A stretch of DNA of 64,000 bases from assembly GCA_029246415.1 (NCBI GenBank), contig JAQWNF010000007.1:22056-86055 (forward strand), read 5' to 3'. The position numbers and the translations under genes were made by a program. Source of the stretch: Glaciecola sp. (GTDB lineage: Bacteria > Pseudomonadota > Gammaproteobacteria > Enterobacterales > Alteromonadaceae). Positions within the stretch are counted from its first letter, which is position 1, and each line of letters opens with the position of its first letter. Of this stretch, positions 1 through 8,923 are shown piece after piece. The notes beneath the pieces were generated by a model. The model searched no databases and was not told where the DNA came from. It was given only the letters and a program-made list of their open reading frames with translations.

Positions 1-1
1 T

Positions 2-766
2 GAGAGTTTAAAAGACACCGATCCTAAAGCCAAATCCTATCAAGAGTACCGAGATTATGCCGGCGTTGATGAAGGGATGAACGGTTTATCCACACGCTTC
101 GCCTTCAAAATATTATCACGGGTATTTAACTTTGATCACGCAGAGGTAGCAGCTAACCCTGTGCATTTATTTTATGTACTTGAACAGCAGATTGATCGCG
201 AGCAGTTTCCAATCGACATTGCTGAACGCTATAAAGAGTTTTTAAAAGGGTACCTGATCCCTAAATACGTTGAGTTTATCGGTAAAGAAATTCAAACCGC
301 GTATTTAGAATCATACTCAGAGTACGGCCAAAATCTATTTGATCGCTACGTGACTTATGCTGATTTTTGGATCCAAGATCAAGAATACCGCGATCCCGAA
401 ACAGGCCAGTTGTTTGACAGAGAAGCTCTTAATGCGGAATTAGAAAAAACTGAAAAACCGGCAGGAATAAGCAATCCAAAAGATTTCCGCAATGAGATCG
501 TGAATTTTGTATTACGTGCCCGTGCCGCTAATGACAGTATGAATCCGAAGTGGACCAGTTATGAAAAACTACGCACGGTTATTGAAAAGAAAATGTTTTC
601 TAACACCGAAGATTTACTACCTGTTATTTCATTTAACACTAAGTCTTCTGCGGATGATCAGAAAAAACACGACGATTTTGTCGCCCGCATGACTGAAAAA
701 GGATATACCCAGAAGCAGGTACGCTTACTCTGTGAATGGTATTTACGCGTTAGAAAGGCGTCTTAA
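2..766 (+). CDS. yeaG: PrkA-family serine protein kinase YeaG, C-terminal part
   Basis: This is the C-terminal 254 residues of a PrkA/YeaG protein kinase; the reading frame is open to the left edge, so the gene begins outside the window. The segment KSYQEYRDYAGVDEGMNG followed by STRFAFKILSRVFN is characteristic of the PrkA C-terminal domain. An internal ATG at 77 exists but the conserved frame continues upstream of it, so it is not the start. In Enterobacteria YeaG acts with YeaH in nitrogen-starvation and stationary-phase stress. Here yeaH follows after three bases and spoVR after that, the usual three-gene operon. Identity is secure; the kinase catalytic region itself is not in view. Confidence 0.93.
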   Translation, partial: ESLKDTDPKAKSYQEYRDYAGVDEGMNGLSTRFAFKILSRVFNFDHAEVAANPVHLFYVLEQQIDREQFPIDIAERYKEFLKGYLIPKYVEFIGKEIQTAYLESYSEYGQNLFDRYVTYADFWIQDQEYRDPETGQLFDREALNAELEKTEKPAGISNPKDFRNEIVNFVLRARAANDSMNPKWTSYEKLRTVIEKKMFSNTEDLLPVISFNTKSSADDQKKHDDFVARMTEKGYTQKQVRLLCEWYLRVRKAS

Positions 767-769
767 TCT

Positions 770-2056
770 ATGGCGCATTTTATTGACCGTCGATTAAATA
801 GTAAAGGTAAAAGCACTGTGAACAGGCAGCGCTTTTTACGTCGCTACAAAAATCAAATCAAGCGCTCTGTTGCTGATGCAGTAGGTCAGCGCAGTGTGAC
901 TGATGTCGAAACCGGAGAAAACATTAGCATCCCTACTCGGGATGTATTTGAGCCAGTTTTTCATACTGGCAAAGGAGGTAAGCGCGAACAAGTACATCCA
1001 GGTAACGACCAGTTCGCATCGGGAGATCGTATCGAGCGTCCTTTGGGAGGAGAAGGTGGAGGCGCCAGCGGTGATGGTGATGCCTCAGATAGTGGTGAAG
1101 GTCAGGACGAATTTAGTTTTCAAATTTCTAAAGATGAATACCTTGATTTGTTATTTGAGGATCTAGCTCTGCCCAACCTGCGCAAAACCCAACAAAAACA
1201 AATGATCCAATATGAGACGTTCCGCTCTGGGTATCAAACCGATGGCGTACCGAGTAATTTGGATATTGTGCGCTCGTTAAAAGGCTCTGTCGCCCGAAGA
1301 ATAGCGCTGACATCGGGTAAAAAACGTGAAATTAAACGTTTAAAAATGGAGATCCAAGCGTTTTTGGAAGACCCACATGAACACCCAATTGAAATCGCCG
1401 CCCTTGAAAAACGCATTGCCGAACTGGAAGGTAAAGTCAAACGCGTACCGTTTATCGACAGCTTTGATTTACGTTTTAAGAACTATGATAAACGTGCGAT
1501 CCCTTCCAGCAAAGCCGTCATGTTTTGTTTGATGGATGTATCAGGTTCAATGGATCAAGCTACAAAAGACATTGCAAAACGCTTTTATATCTTACTGTAT
1601 TTGTTTTTAACGCGAAATTATAAAGATGTAGAAGTCGTGTATATCCGCCATCATACTCAAGCCAAAGAAGTGGATGAACAGGAGTTCTTTTATTCCCAAG
1701 AAACCGGAGGTACGATTGTCTCTAGCGCACTTAAATTAATGTTGGATATAGTACAAACTCGCTACGATGCTGCCGAATGGAATGTCTATGCAGCCCAAGC
1801 GTCAGATGGTGATAACTGGGCAGATGACTCACCGAGTTGTAGACAAATCATGATCGATAAAATCTTGCCATTAACGCGTTATTATTCATACATCGAAATT
1901 ACTCAGCGCCAGCATCAAAGCCTATGGCGTGAGTATGAAACAATTGCGAGTAGTTTTGATAATTTTGCCATGAAACACATTCAAAGTGCCGAGGAGATTT
2001 TCCCCACATTTAGAGAGTTGTTTAAATCGCAAGATACAGCAAATGAAGGACAATGA
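770..2056 (+). CDS. yeaH: YeaH/DUF444 family VWA-domain protein
   Basis: A 428-residue DUF444 protein, the usual partner of YeaG. The N-terminus is basic (about residues 1-40), followed by a low-complexity Gly/Asp/Ser-rich linker at about 93-113, a charged helical section at about 180-225, and a C-terminal von Willebrand A-like fold. The metal-ion-dependent adhesion site is visible as DVSGS at residues 256-260. It starts three bases after yeaG and ends one base before the spoVR start, so the three genes are almost certainly co-transcribed. The biochemical role is not established; the link to the YeaG stress kinase is from family knowledge. Confidence 0.93.
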   Translation: MAHFIDRRLNSKGKSTVNRQRFLRRYKNQIKRSVADAVGQRSVTDVETGENISIPTRDVFEPVFHTGKGGKREQVHPGNDQFASGDRIERPLGGEGGGASGDGDASDSGEGQDEFSFQISKDEYLDLLFEDLALPNLRKTQQKQMIQYETFRSGYQTDGVPSNLDIVRSLKGSVARRIALTSGKKREIKRLKMEIQAFLEDPHEHPIEIAALEKRIAELEGKVKRVPFIDSFDLRFKNYDKRAIPSSKAVMFCLMDVSGSMDQATKDIAKRFYILLYLFLTRNYKDVEVVYIRHHTQAKEVDEQEFFYSQETGGTIVSSALKLMLDIVQTRYDAAEWNVYAAQASDGDNWADDSPSCRQIMIDKILPLTRYYSYIEITQRQHQSLWREYETIASSFDNFAMKHIQSAEEIFPTFRELFKSQDTANEGQ

Positions 2057-2057
2057 T

Positions 2058-3590
2058 ATGGGTAAACCTGAAGTAGATCCAACCAAACAGGATGGTATGT
2101 TATCAGATGGCCCTGATTGGACATTTTCTTTATTATCACAATACGAAGATGAAATTGATCGAGTTGCCAAAATTTACAAACTCGATACCTATCCTAACCA
2201 AATAGAAATCATTACCGCCGAACAAATGATGGATGCCTATGCCTCTATCGGCATGCCAATCAACTATTCACATTGGTCATTTGGTAAAAAGTTTATCTCC
2301 ACAGAACAAGGGTACCGACGCGGTCAAATGGGGCTTGCTTATGAAATAGTGATTAATTCCGAGCCGTGTATTTCTTATCTAATGGAAGAAAATACGATTA
2401 CCATGCAAGCACTGGTTATTGCGCATGCATGTTATGGACACAACTCGTTTTTTAAAGGCAATTACCTATTCCAAACTTGGACGGACGCCAGCTCTATTAT
2501 TGATTATTTGGTTTTTGCTAAAAAATTCGTCTCCGATTGTGAAGAAAAACACGGCGTTGATGAAGTCGAAAAAATCATGGATTCTTGCCACGCCTTAATG
2601 AACTATGGGGTCGATCGGTATAAGCGTCCGAGTAAGATCTCTATGGTCGAAGAGCAAGCCCGTCTTGCTGACCGCGCTGAATACTTACAATCGCAAGTGA
2701 ATGATTTATGGCGTACCCTGCCTCAATCTAATGATATTCCAGAAGTAAAAGAAGTGCGCTTTCCTACTGAGCCACAAGAAAACATCTTATACTTTATTGA
2801 AAAAAAAGCCCCTTTGTTAGAGCCGTGGCAACGTGAGCTGGTGCGTATTGTTCGCAAAGTCTCTCAATATTTTTATCCACAAAAGCAAACGCAAGTCATG
2901 AATGAGGGCTGGGCGTGTTTCTGGCATTACCATATTCTCAATCACCTGTATGACGAAGGGAAAGTGTCTGATAGTTTTATTATGGAGTTTTTGCATTCAC
3001 ATACTTCGGTGGTCGCGCAACCTGATTATAACTCACCTTATTATTCCGGTATCAATCCCTATGCATTGGGCTTTGCGATGTTTATGGACATTAAACGTAT
3101 GTGTACCGATCCAACTCCAGAAGATTACGAGGAGATGCCAGATGTTGCTGGAAAAGACTGGCTCGAAACCGTACATTTTGCGATGAAAAATTTCAAAGAT
3201 GAATCCTTTATTAGTCAATTTTTATCGCCTAAACTCATTCGTGATTTTAAATTTTTTGCGATTAACGATGATATGAAACAAGATTATATTGAGGTGTCGG
3301 CGATCCATAATGAACAAGGATATCGCTTAGTTCGCGAAAAACTCTCAGCACAATATAACTTAAGTAATCTGGAACCGAATATCCAAGTGTATAACGTCGA
3401 TGTTCGAGGTGATCGCTCATTGACACTGCGCTACATTCCACAAAATGATATTCCGTTGGCCAAATCACAACATCAAGTGATGAAGCATTTACATCGTTTA
3501 TGGGGCTTTGATGTGAAACTGGAGCAAGAAAATGAGGATGGTACTATCACAACATTAGCGCGTTGCCCTAGCGAATTTGATAAAAAATAA
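2058..3590 (+). CDS. SpoVR family protein (YcgB)
   Basis: A 510-residue SpoVR/YcgB family protein. The frame is open further upstream, but the ATG at 2058 gives the same length as E. coli YcgB and lies one base after the yeaH stop, behind the purine-rich GAAGGA. The conserved N-terminal block (DWTFSLLSQYEDEI) and the histidine-containing segment IAHACYGHNSFFKGNY at about residues 117-132 are both present. SpoVR was named for a role in Bacillus spore cortex formation; in non-spore-formers its role is unclear, but it is regularly encoded with yeaG-yeaH, as here. Confidence 0.92.
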   Translation: MGKPEVDPTKQDGMLSDGPDWTFSLLSQYEDEIDRVAKIYKLDTYPNQIEIITAEQMMDAYASIGMPINYSHWSFGKKFISTEQGYRRGQMGLAYEIVINSEPCISYLMEENTITMQALVIAHACYGHNSFFKGNYLFQTWTDASSIIDYLVFAKKFVSDCEEKHGVDEVEKIMDSCHALMNYGVDRYKRPSKISMVEEQARLADRAEYLQSQVNDLWRTLPQSNDIPEVKEVRFPTEPQENILYFIEKKAPLLEPWQRELVRIVRKVSQYFYPQKQTQVMNEGWACFWHYHILNHLYDEGKVSDSFIMEFLHSHTSVVAQPDYNSPYYSGINPYALGFAMFMDIKRMCTDPTPEDYEEMPDVAGKDWLETVHFAMKNFKDESFISQFLSPKLIRDFKFFAINDDMKQDYIEVSAIHNEQGYRLVREKLSAQYNLSNLEPNIQVYNVDVRGDRSLTLRYIPQNDIPLAKSQHQVMKHLHRLWGFDVKLEQENEDGTITTLARCPSEFDKK

Positions 3591-3660
3591 TCGTAAACAA
3601 TAGCTTGGCAAACATAAGCGAGGTTGCTCGGAGTCTTTAGTTTGTACATCAACTGAAGTG

Positions 3661-4890
3661 TTAAATTGCATTGGATTGCCCTCTACTTGTTAACACTGAG
3701 TGATGTGCAAACATCATCACTATGCCACCAAGCATGGTAGCTAACGCAGCACTGACAAACGCGGTGACCGCGCCAGTGCCGTCTAGCCATAATAAGCCAG
3801 CACCATAATTGCCCACCGCCCCACCTAAGCCAAAAGCGAGACTCACATACAATGCTTGTCCTTGAGTGTGAAAACGCTTTGCAAAAAAGCGGTGAATAAA
3901 ACTCACCGAAGCGGCATGCGTGACACCAAAACTAAATGCATGTAACAGTTGTGACAAACTTAATAACCACCACGTATCTGGCGTATAAGCGAGCATTAAC
4001 CAACGCACTGATGTCAGCCACATCGAAATAATGATTAACCATTTGATCCCAAAGCGCTGGATCAGTTTGCCCGCCACTAAAAATATACCTATCTCAGCCA
4101 ATACGCCTAGGGCTAAAAAGATCCCAGTTTGCGTACCTGTATAGCCTAGCTCCGCACTATACAGAGCGAAAAAACTATAGAAAGGCCCCATGCTAATTTG
4201 CAATAAACCCGAAGCGCCAATAAAACAGATAAACGGTAGAGTTAATGCCTTTTGCCATTCGTTGCTGCTATCGCCTTGAGAAGTAGCGTGCGTATCGACC
4301 TGAACGCTGCGGATGGCCAATGTACTCAAAAACACGGCAAACAAAATACTGGTGGTACCATATAGCACCACCTCTGTCGAAGTCAGATCTAGTATAGCGC
4401 CCATTGCTACGGTAAAAGCGATAAACCCCAGGCTGCCCCACATACGTAAACGCGAGTAACGATGGGGATCGCCTTGTACACAATCCATAGTGACGACTTC
4501 AATCTGAGGCAAAATCGCACTGACAAAAATCATCATGCCTGATAGCGCAGCGGTAATTAACCAAAAATCGTTGCCTAAATAAGCTAAACAGGTACTGACA
4601 CAGCTTAACAATGCGCCAACCCTTAGCATTAATAGGTTTTTACCGACTTTATCCGCTAAATAAGACCATAGATTGGGTCCTAAGATCCGCGCAAGGGTAA
4701 TAATGGCAAAAAGCTCACCGATTTGTTGTGAAGAAAACCCGCGACCATCCAAAAATACACCTAGGTAGGGAATGATCACGCCAACATGTCCGAAATACAA
4801 AAAGTACGTCAAACCCAGCAGGAGGATATTTGAAGGTGATAACGCCTTGTCTAAGACGTTATCAGGATTACTAGAAGTAGATGTGTTCAA
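3661..4890 (-). CDS. MFS transporter, HcaT/3-phenylpropionate-permease type
   Basis: A major facilitator superfamily permease of about 409 residues with around twelve hydrophobic segments. An early GLTYFLYFGHVGVIIPYLGVFL segment and the central loop pattern resemble the MFS_1_like/HcaT group of inner-membrane permeases. The open frame extends to an ATG at 4944, but that would overlap aroC by 53 bases; the TTG at 4890, one base after the aroC stop, is the more likely start and keeps the two genes coupled. The substrate cannot be inferred: neighbours are shikimate-pathway and translation genes. Confidence 0.75.
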   Translation of the reverse strand: MNTSTSSNPDNVLDKALSPSNILLLGLTYFLYFGHVGVIIPYLGVFLDGRGFSSQQIGELFAIITLARILGPNLWSYLADKVGKNLLMLRVGALLSCVSTCLAYLGNDFWLITAALSGMMIFVSAILPQIEVVTMDCVQGDPHRYSRLRMWGSLGFIAFTVAMGAILDLTSTEVVLYGTTSILFAVFLSTLAIRSVQVDTHATSQGDSSNEWQKALTLPFICFIGASGLLQISMGPFYSFFALYSAELGYTGTQTGIFLALGVLAEIGIFLVAGKLIQRFGIKWLIIISMWLTSVRWLMLAYTPDTWWLLSLSQLLHAFSFGVTHAASVSFIHRFFAKRFHTQGQALYVSLAFGLGGAVGNYGAGLLWLDGTGAVTAFVSAALATMLGGIVMMFAHHSVLTSRGQSNAI

Positions 4891-4891
4891 T

Positions 4892-5995
4892 TTAAGGTTT
4901 GATTGCACCTGGGATGACTGGAGTCGTAGAAACCACACCGGCATTTTGTCCGCGGTGGCGTAACAAGTGATCCATGATCACAATCGCTGCCATCGCTTCA
5001 GCAATCGGTACCGCTCTGATCCCAACACAAGGATCATGACGCCCCTTAGTAATAACATCCGTGGTTTTACCATCAACAGTGATAGTTTCACCCGGTACAG
5101 TGATCGAAGAAGTAGGCTTTAACGCCATGTGAACTAGCACATCTTGTCCTGTAGAAATACCACCTAACACGCCACCGGCATGGTTAGTAGCAAAGCCTTC
5201 AGGGGTCATGCGGTCGCGATGTTCACTGCCTTTTTGATTGATAACAGCAAAACCGTCACCTATCTCAACACCTTTAACGGCATTAATACCCATCATCGCG
5301 TGCGCTAAATCAGCATCTAAACGATCAAAAACAGGCTCACCTAAGCCTACAGGCATATTGGTAATTTGTACGGACACCTTTGCGCCAATCGAATCACCTG
5401 ACTTTTTAAGGTCGCGCATGTACTCGTCTAATGCTTCTAATTTGCTTGCATCAGGGCAGAAAAAAGGATTTGTGTTTGTTATGCTGTGATCGATTGTCTC
5501 AGCAACAACTGGACCTAGCTCAGATAAATACCCCAGTACTTCAATACCAAACTCTTGTTTGAGGTATTTTTTGGCGATAGCACCAGCCGCAACGCGAATC
5601 GCTGTTTCACGTGCTGAGCTTCGACCACCACCGCGATAATCGCGGGTACCAAATTTTTGTTGATACGTATAGTCAGCATGACCAGGGCGGAAACGGTCGG
5701 ATATTTTTGAGTAATCTTGACTGCGTTGATCTTTGTTTTTAATCAACACACCGATACTCGTACCAGTCGTCACCCCATCAAATACGCCGGATAAGATTTG
5801 TACTTCATCGTCTTCACGACGCGCAGTCGTATAGCGAGAAGTACCAGGTTTACGGCGATCTAAATCAACTTGTAAATCTTCTTCAGTTAATGCCATGCCC
5901 GGAGGGCAACCATCAATAACACCACCGATGGCGATGCCATGCGATTCGCCAAAAGTAGTAACGGTAAATAAACGACCAAAAGTATTGCCTGCCAC
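4892..5995 (-). CDS. aroC: Chorismate synthase
   Basis: Chorismate synthase converts 5-enolpyruvylshikimate-3-phosphate to chorismate, the last common step of aromatic amino acid synthesis, using reduced FMN. The 367-residue protein begins [10 protein letters not shown] and carries the family signatures GESHG near residue 17, the [10 protein letters not shown] segment, [12 protein letters not shown] and the C-terminal [17 protein letters not shown] block. It lies nine bases downstream of prmB and is followed by the MFS permease, all on the minus strand. The prmB-aroC order is conserved in Gammaproteobacteria. Confidence 0.97.
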   Translation of the reverse strand: MAGNTFGRLFTVTTFGESHGIAIGGVIDGCPPGMALTEEDLQVDLDRRKPGTSRYTTARREDDEVQILSGVFDGVTTGTSIGVLIKNKDQRSQDYSKISDRFRPGHADYTYQQKFGTRDYRGGGRSSARETAIRVAAGAIAKKYLKQEFGIEVLGYLSELGPVVAETIDHSITNTNPFFCPDASKLEALDEYMRDLKKSGDSIGAKVSVQITNMPVGLGEPVFDRLDADLAHAMMGINAVKGVEIGDGFAVINQKGSEHRDRMTPEGFATNHAGGVLGGISTGQDVLVHMALKPTSSITVPGETITVDGKTTDVITKGRHDPCVGIRAVPIAEAMAAIVIMDHLLRHRGQNAGVVSTTPVIPGAIKP

Positions 5996-6004
5996 GATAA
6001 ATCC

Positions 6005-6940
6005 TTACTGTTGTTGCCAATAGTCGACTAAGGTTTGACGGTCTACTGCAAAGACCCCTTGTCCACCTTGTTCAAAATCAATCCACTGTACTGCTAACCC
6101 AGGAAAACGAGTTAGCATGTGTACAGACGAGTTACCCACTTCAACAAATAACCAGCCATGTTCAGTTAAATGCTCTGGAGCTTGTTGTAATATTGTCTCA
6201 ACAATATCCAACCCATCATGTCCAGCGGCTAATGCCAATGCTGGTTCATGTAAAAATTCTTGCGGAAGATCTGACATATCCTCGGCGTCCACGTACGGAG
6301 GATTAGAGACGATCAAATCATATTTTTGTCCCATCACGCCACTAAACACATCCGATTGCACCGGATAGACTCGCTCGGCTAAGCCATGCTCAGTAATGTT
6401 TAGTGCAGCCACTTCTAGTGCATCTTCGGAAATATCTAGTGCGTCTACTTGCGCGTGAACAAATTGGTGAGCCAACGCAATCGCGATACAACCACCACCG
6501 GTACACAGATCCATAATTAACTGCGGAGGCTGTGTTAACCACTGAGCAAATTCATCATTAATCAGCTCTGCAAACGGTGAGCGAGGGATCAGCACTCGAT
6601 GGTCGACATAAAACGGATAACCCGCAAACCAAGCTTGATTAGTCAGGTAAGGTAACGGCTCTAACGTGTTAATACGTTGTGTTAACAGCGCGACAACTTG
6701 TTCTTTTTCAGCTTGCACTAAGCGTGCGTTAAACAATGCATCTGATGTTTTTTGTGCCATATCTGGCGGTAAAGACACGCTAAACAACACGATCACCACC
6801 GCTTCATCCCAAGCATTATCAGTGCCATGACCAAAATATACGTCGGATTGATTGAGTTGTGAAGTACAGTAGCGCACCCAATCTAATATTGAGTGTAGTT
6901 GCCCATAATCTTCTTGAGGAAAGGAATATAGCGATGTCAT
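6005..6940 (-). CDS. prmB: 50S ribosomal protein L3 glutamine methyltransferase
   Basis: PrmB methylates a glutamine of ribosomal protein L3 using S-adenosylmethionine. The 311-residue protein has the SAM-binding motif DLCTGGGCIAIALA in its middle third and the catalytic NPPY motif (SNPPYVDAED) that contacts the target glutamine. An N-terminal helical domain precedes the Rossmann fold. It is divergent from smrB and upstream of aroC, a conserved arrangement that separates it from its paralogue PrmC, which is normally next to prfA. Confidence 0.95.
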   Translation of the reverse strand: MTSLYSFPQEDYGQLHSILDWVRYCTSQLNQSDVYFGHGTDNAWDEAVVIVLFSVSLPPDMAQKTSDALFNARLVQAEKEQVVALLTQRINTLEPLPYLTNQAWFAGYPFYVDHRVLIPRSPFAELINDEFAQWLTQPPQLIMDLCTGGGCIAIALAHQFVHAQVDALDISEDALEVAALNITEHGLAERVYPVQSDVFSGVMGQKYDLIVSNPPYVDAEDMSDLPQEFLHEPALALAAGHDGLDIVETILQQAPEHLTEHGWLFVEVGNSSVHMLTRFPGLAVQWIDFEQGGQGVFAVDRQTLVDYWQQQ

Positions 6941-7034
6941 AGTTAACAGGTTGTTCTTGTTACAGATAATAACAGGTATAATACCTTAAAAGCGCCGATT
7001 CGGCATGTTCAATTTTACGGATGCAGGGATTTTT

Positions 7035-7727
7035 ATGAAAACCAATCTCACCAAAGGCAATATCAAAGCATTTTTAGCAAAAAATGCAGCGTCTTCTGCA
7101 ACCGCAGGAAAGACAGGTATCAATAAAGGTTTTGCTCACCGCGGCACAAATGACACCCCAGACACATTGGAACCGCAAGTGTCTTTCGCTGAATTACATC
7201 CAGATATTACACCAATTAGGCAAGATAAAATCGCCCCGCTTTCGACGAAAAAAACAGAGCCTCATGCAGTGCTCTCAAAGTATGTTAAACAGCGAAAACA
7301 ACGCAGCCAATTAGCAAGCAGCACGAAACAAAGAAATGCTGAATTTACGTTTAGTGATGGTTTTGAGGCGCACTTTCCTGAAGATACTGCGTTGACGTGG
7401 CATCAGGGGGATAAACGTAGCGCGGCATTGCTCAAGCGCTGTCGTCGAGGAGACTTCGCCCCAGAGTACGAGCTAGATTGCCATGGCATGACCAAGGCTC
7501 ACGCAAAAGAAGAATTAGCTGCATTGCTCGTGCAAGCATACAAGCAAGATATTGCTTGTGTCAGTGTTATGCATGGTCACGGAAGTGGCGTACTAAAGCG
7601 CGCCATCCCTAACTATATTATGCAGTATCCGCATATCATTGGGTTTTGCCAAGCACCTAAACAATGGGGCGGTCAAGCTGGGATTTTAGTCCTACTTAAC
7701 GTCCCACAATTGTCTCAGTATGAATAA
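7035..7727 (+). CDS. smrB: Smr-domain endonuclease SmrB, ribosome rescue
   Basis: SmrB is recruited to collided ribosomes and cleaves the mRNA between them. The Smr domain is at the C-terminal end: the DCHGMTKAHAKEEL block and the MHGHGSGVLKR loop are both intact. The frame opens at 7005, but the ATG at 7035 is preceded by GCAGGGA at good spacing and gives MKTNLTKGN, so it is preferred (230 residues). This is longer than the E. coli protein (183 residues) because of a basic, low-complexity N-terminal extension at about residues 1-110. It is divergent from prmB, as in many relatives. Confidence 0.9.
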   Translation: MKTNLTKGNIKAFLAKNAASSATAGKTGINKGFAHRGTNDTPDTLEPQVSFAELHPDITPIRQDKIAPLSTKKTEPHAVLSKYVKQRKQRSQLASSTKQRNAEFTFSDGFEAHFPEDTALTWHQGDKRSAALLKRCRRGDFAPEYELDCHGMTKAHAKEELAALLVQAYKQDIACVSVMHGHGSGVLKRAIPNYIMQYPHIIGFCQAPKQWGGQAGILVLLNVPQLSQYE

Positions 7728-7776
7728 CAAGTAGGCGTCCTTGCCCAATGATCCTTGAAACTGTATTGCCCCAATG

Positions 7777-7809
7777 ATTGCCTGACACTGCTAATGGCAA
7801 TTATTTTTT
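7777..7809 (+). terminator. Possible rho-independent terminator of smrB
   Basis: ATTGCC and GGCAAT form a short stem with a 13-base loop, followed by a T-rich run. It sits 50 bases after the smrB stop. The stem is short and the T-run doubles as the end of the small convergent gene at 7801-7926. Confidence 0.4.
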
Positions 7810-7926
7810 ATCATCAGCACTGTTATGAATAAACATGTATGCATAATAGGCACACATAATAACCATAATTAAAATACCTAAAATAGAGCCCCATGCGACT
7901 GGATCAGTTAAGAGTAATTGCAACAT
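7801..7926 (-). CDS. Small single-span membrane protein, DUF3149-like
   Basis: A 41-residue open frame, MLQLLLTDPVAWGSIL and onward, preceded by AGGTGA at correct spacing from the ATG. It has a short N-terminal stretch, one hydrophobic segment at about residues 13-33 and a charged tail ending ADDKK. Length and layout (short N-terminus with LLTDPVAWGSIL, one membrane span, polar tail) match the small DUF3149 inner-membrane proteins found in marine Gammaproteobacteria. No function is known. It is convergent with smrB and stands alone. Confidence 0.6.
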   Translation of the reverse strand: MLQLLLTDPVAWGSILGILIMVIMCAYYAYMFIHNSADDKK

Positions 7927-8100
7927 AAATCACCTGTTTGTTTGTGTTGTGAACTTATATTCAAAGTATAATCACAAGCACAAACCAGACACTGATCAAG
8001 ATCAATATTTGCCATTCAGTATTCACAAATCAGGAGAAAGGATTGATACAGATCAATCTTAGTAGGTGAGAAATCGCCCTAGATATTTTTAAACGACTTG

Positions 8101-8742
8101 TTAGCCAAAGAAAAGCTGCATGAACCAACCTCGGTTAAGGTCATCCTCGCATCGTTTGAGCTGACCAGCATAGGCCAAAGAACGGTTTTTGACTTTATTT
8201 GCAACACCACCAAGCCATGCTTTTTTACGATAGGTTTTGCGTTTATAACCGCCCCACCCTTCGTGATAATTTAGGTATTGACCGTGAGCGTCCCATTTAG
8301 ATACGCCATTGATGCGGTGTGACTGACTGATAAACCAGCCCATAAAATCAATGGCATCAGCAAAGTCATCGCGGTCAGCACCACTGTTACCGGTCGCTTT
8401 TATATAGTCATCCCAGGTCATGGTTTTAGCTTGAGAAAAACCATAGGCACTGGATACTCTGCCCCAAGGGATCAAGCCAAAGAAAATGTAATCTTTAGGT
8501 GGTAGAGCTTTTGCTTTGAAAGAACTTTCTTGGTACATCATGGCCATAGGCACATGAATTGGTACGCCATATTTGTCATTCATATCGACCGCGGCATCAT
8601 ACCAATCGTCTTTTTCAAAAAAAATAGCGCACAGATCATCAGGTTTTTTAGGTGGGGAAACGCTGCATCCTCCTAAAAATAAGACGATAAGCAGTGAACT
8701 CAATATAATTGAAAAATATGTTAATTTATTTTGAACTTTCAT
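8101..8742 (-). CDS. Transglycosylase SLT-domain lipoprotein
   Basis: A 213-residue lipoprotein. The N-terminus has a basic start, a hydrophobic core and a lipobox LGGC (lipidated Cys at about residue 26), so it should be anchored in the outer membrane facing the periplasm. The body resembles lytic transglycosylases of the SLT fold: the putative catalytic glutamate is in MMYQESSFKAKA at about residue 71, followed by SSAYGFSQAK and a C-terminal NYHEGWGGY block. It would cleave peptidoglycan glycan strands. It appears monocistronic. Confidence 0.8.
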   Translation of the reverse strand: MKVQNKLTYFSIILSSLLIVLFLGGCSVSPPKKPDDLCAIFFEKDDWYDAAVDMNDKYGVPIHVPMAMMYQESSFKAKALPPKDYIFFGLIPWGRVSSAYGFSQAKTMTWDDYIKATGNSGADRDDFADAIDFMGWFISQSHRINGVSKWDAHGQYLNYHEGWGGYKRKTYRKKAWLGGVANKVKNRSLAYAGQLKRCEDDLNRGWFMQLFFG

Positions 8743-8792
8743 AAAACGCCATGCTCTATATCTGTGTAGTATGTGTTTCCCTGGAATATTCT

Positions 8793-8821
8793 AGCCTGAC
8801 CAAGTAGTCAGGCTTTTTTTT
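8793..8821 (+). terminator. Strong plus-strand terminator with no gene in front
   Basis: AGCCTGAC and GTCAGGCT form a perfect 8-bp stem with a six-base loop, followed by eight T residues on the plus strand. Genes on both sides are on the minus strand, where the hairpin has no T-tract behind it. It therefore looks like the end of an unannotated plus-strand transcript (see findings). Confidence 0.7.
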
Positions 8822-8923
8822 GCCTATTCATTTGTGCCTATTCCATGGCGTCTTAATTTATTAGTTTGAACTTATTGGTTTAAATTTACTAGTTCGTAGT
8901 TACTAGCGTCTCAACTAGCACAA

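Noticed and set aside
77..766. yeaG starting at the ATG at 77
   Set aside because: Conserved PrkA sequence continues in frame to the left edge of the window.
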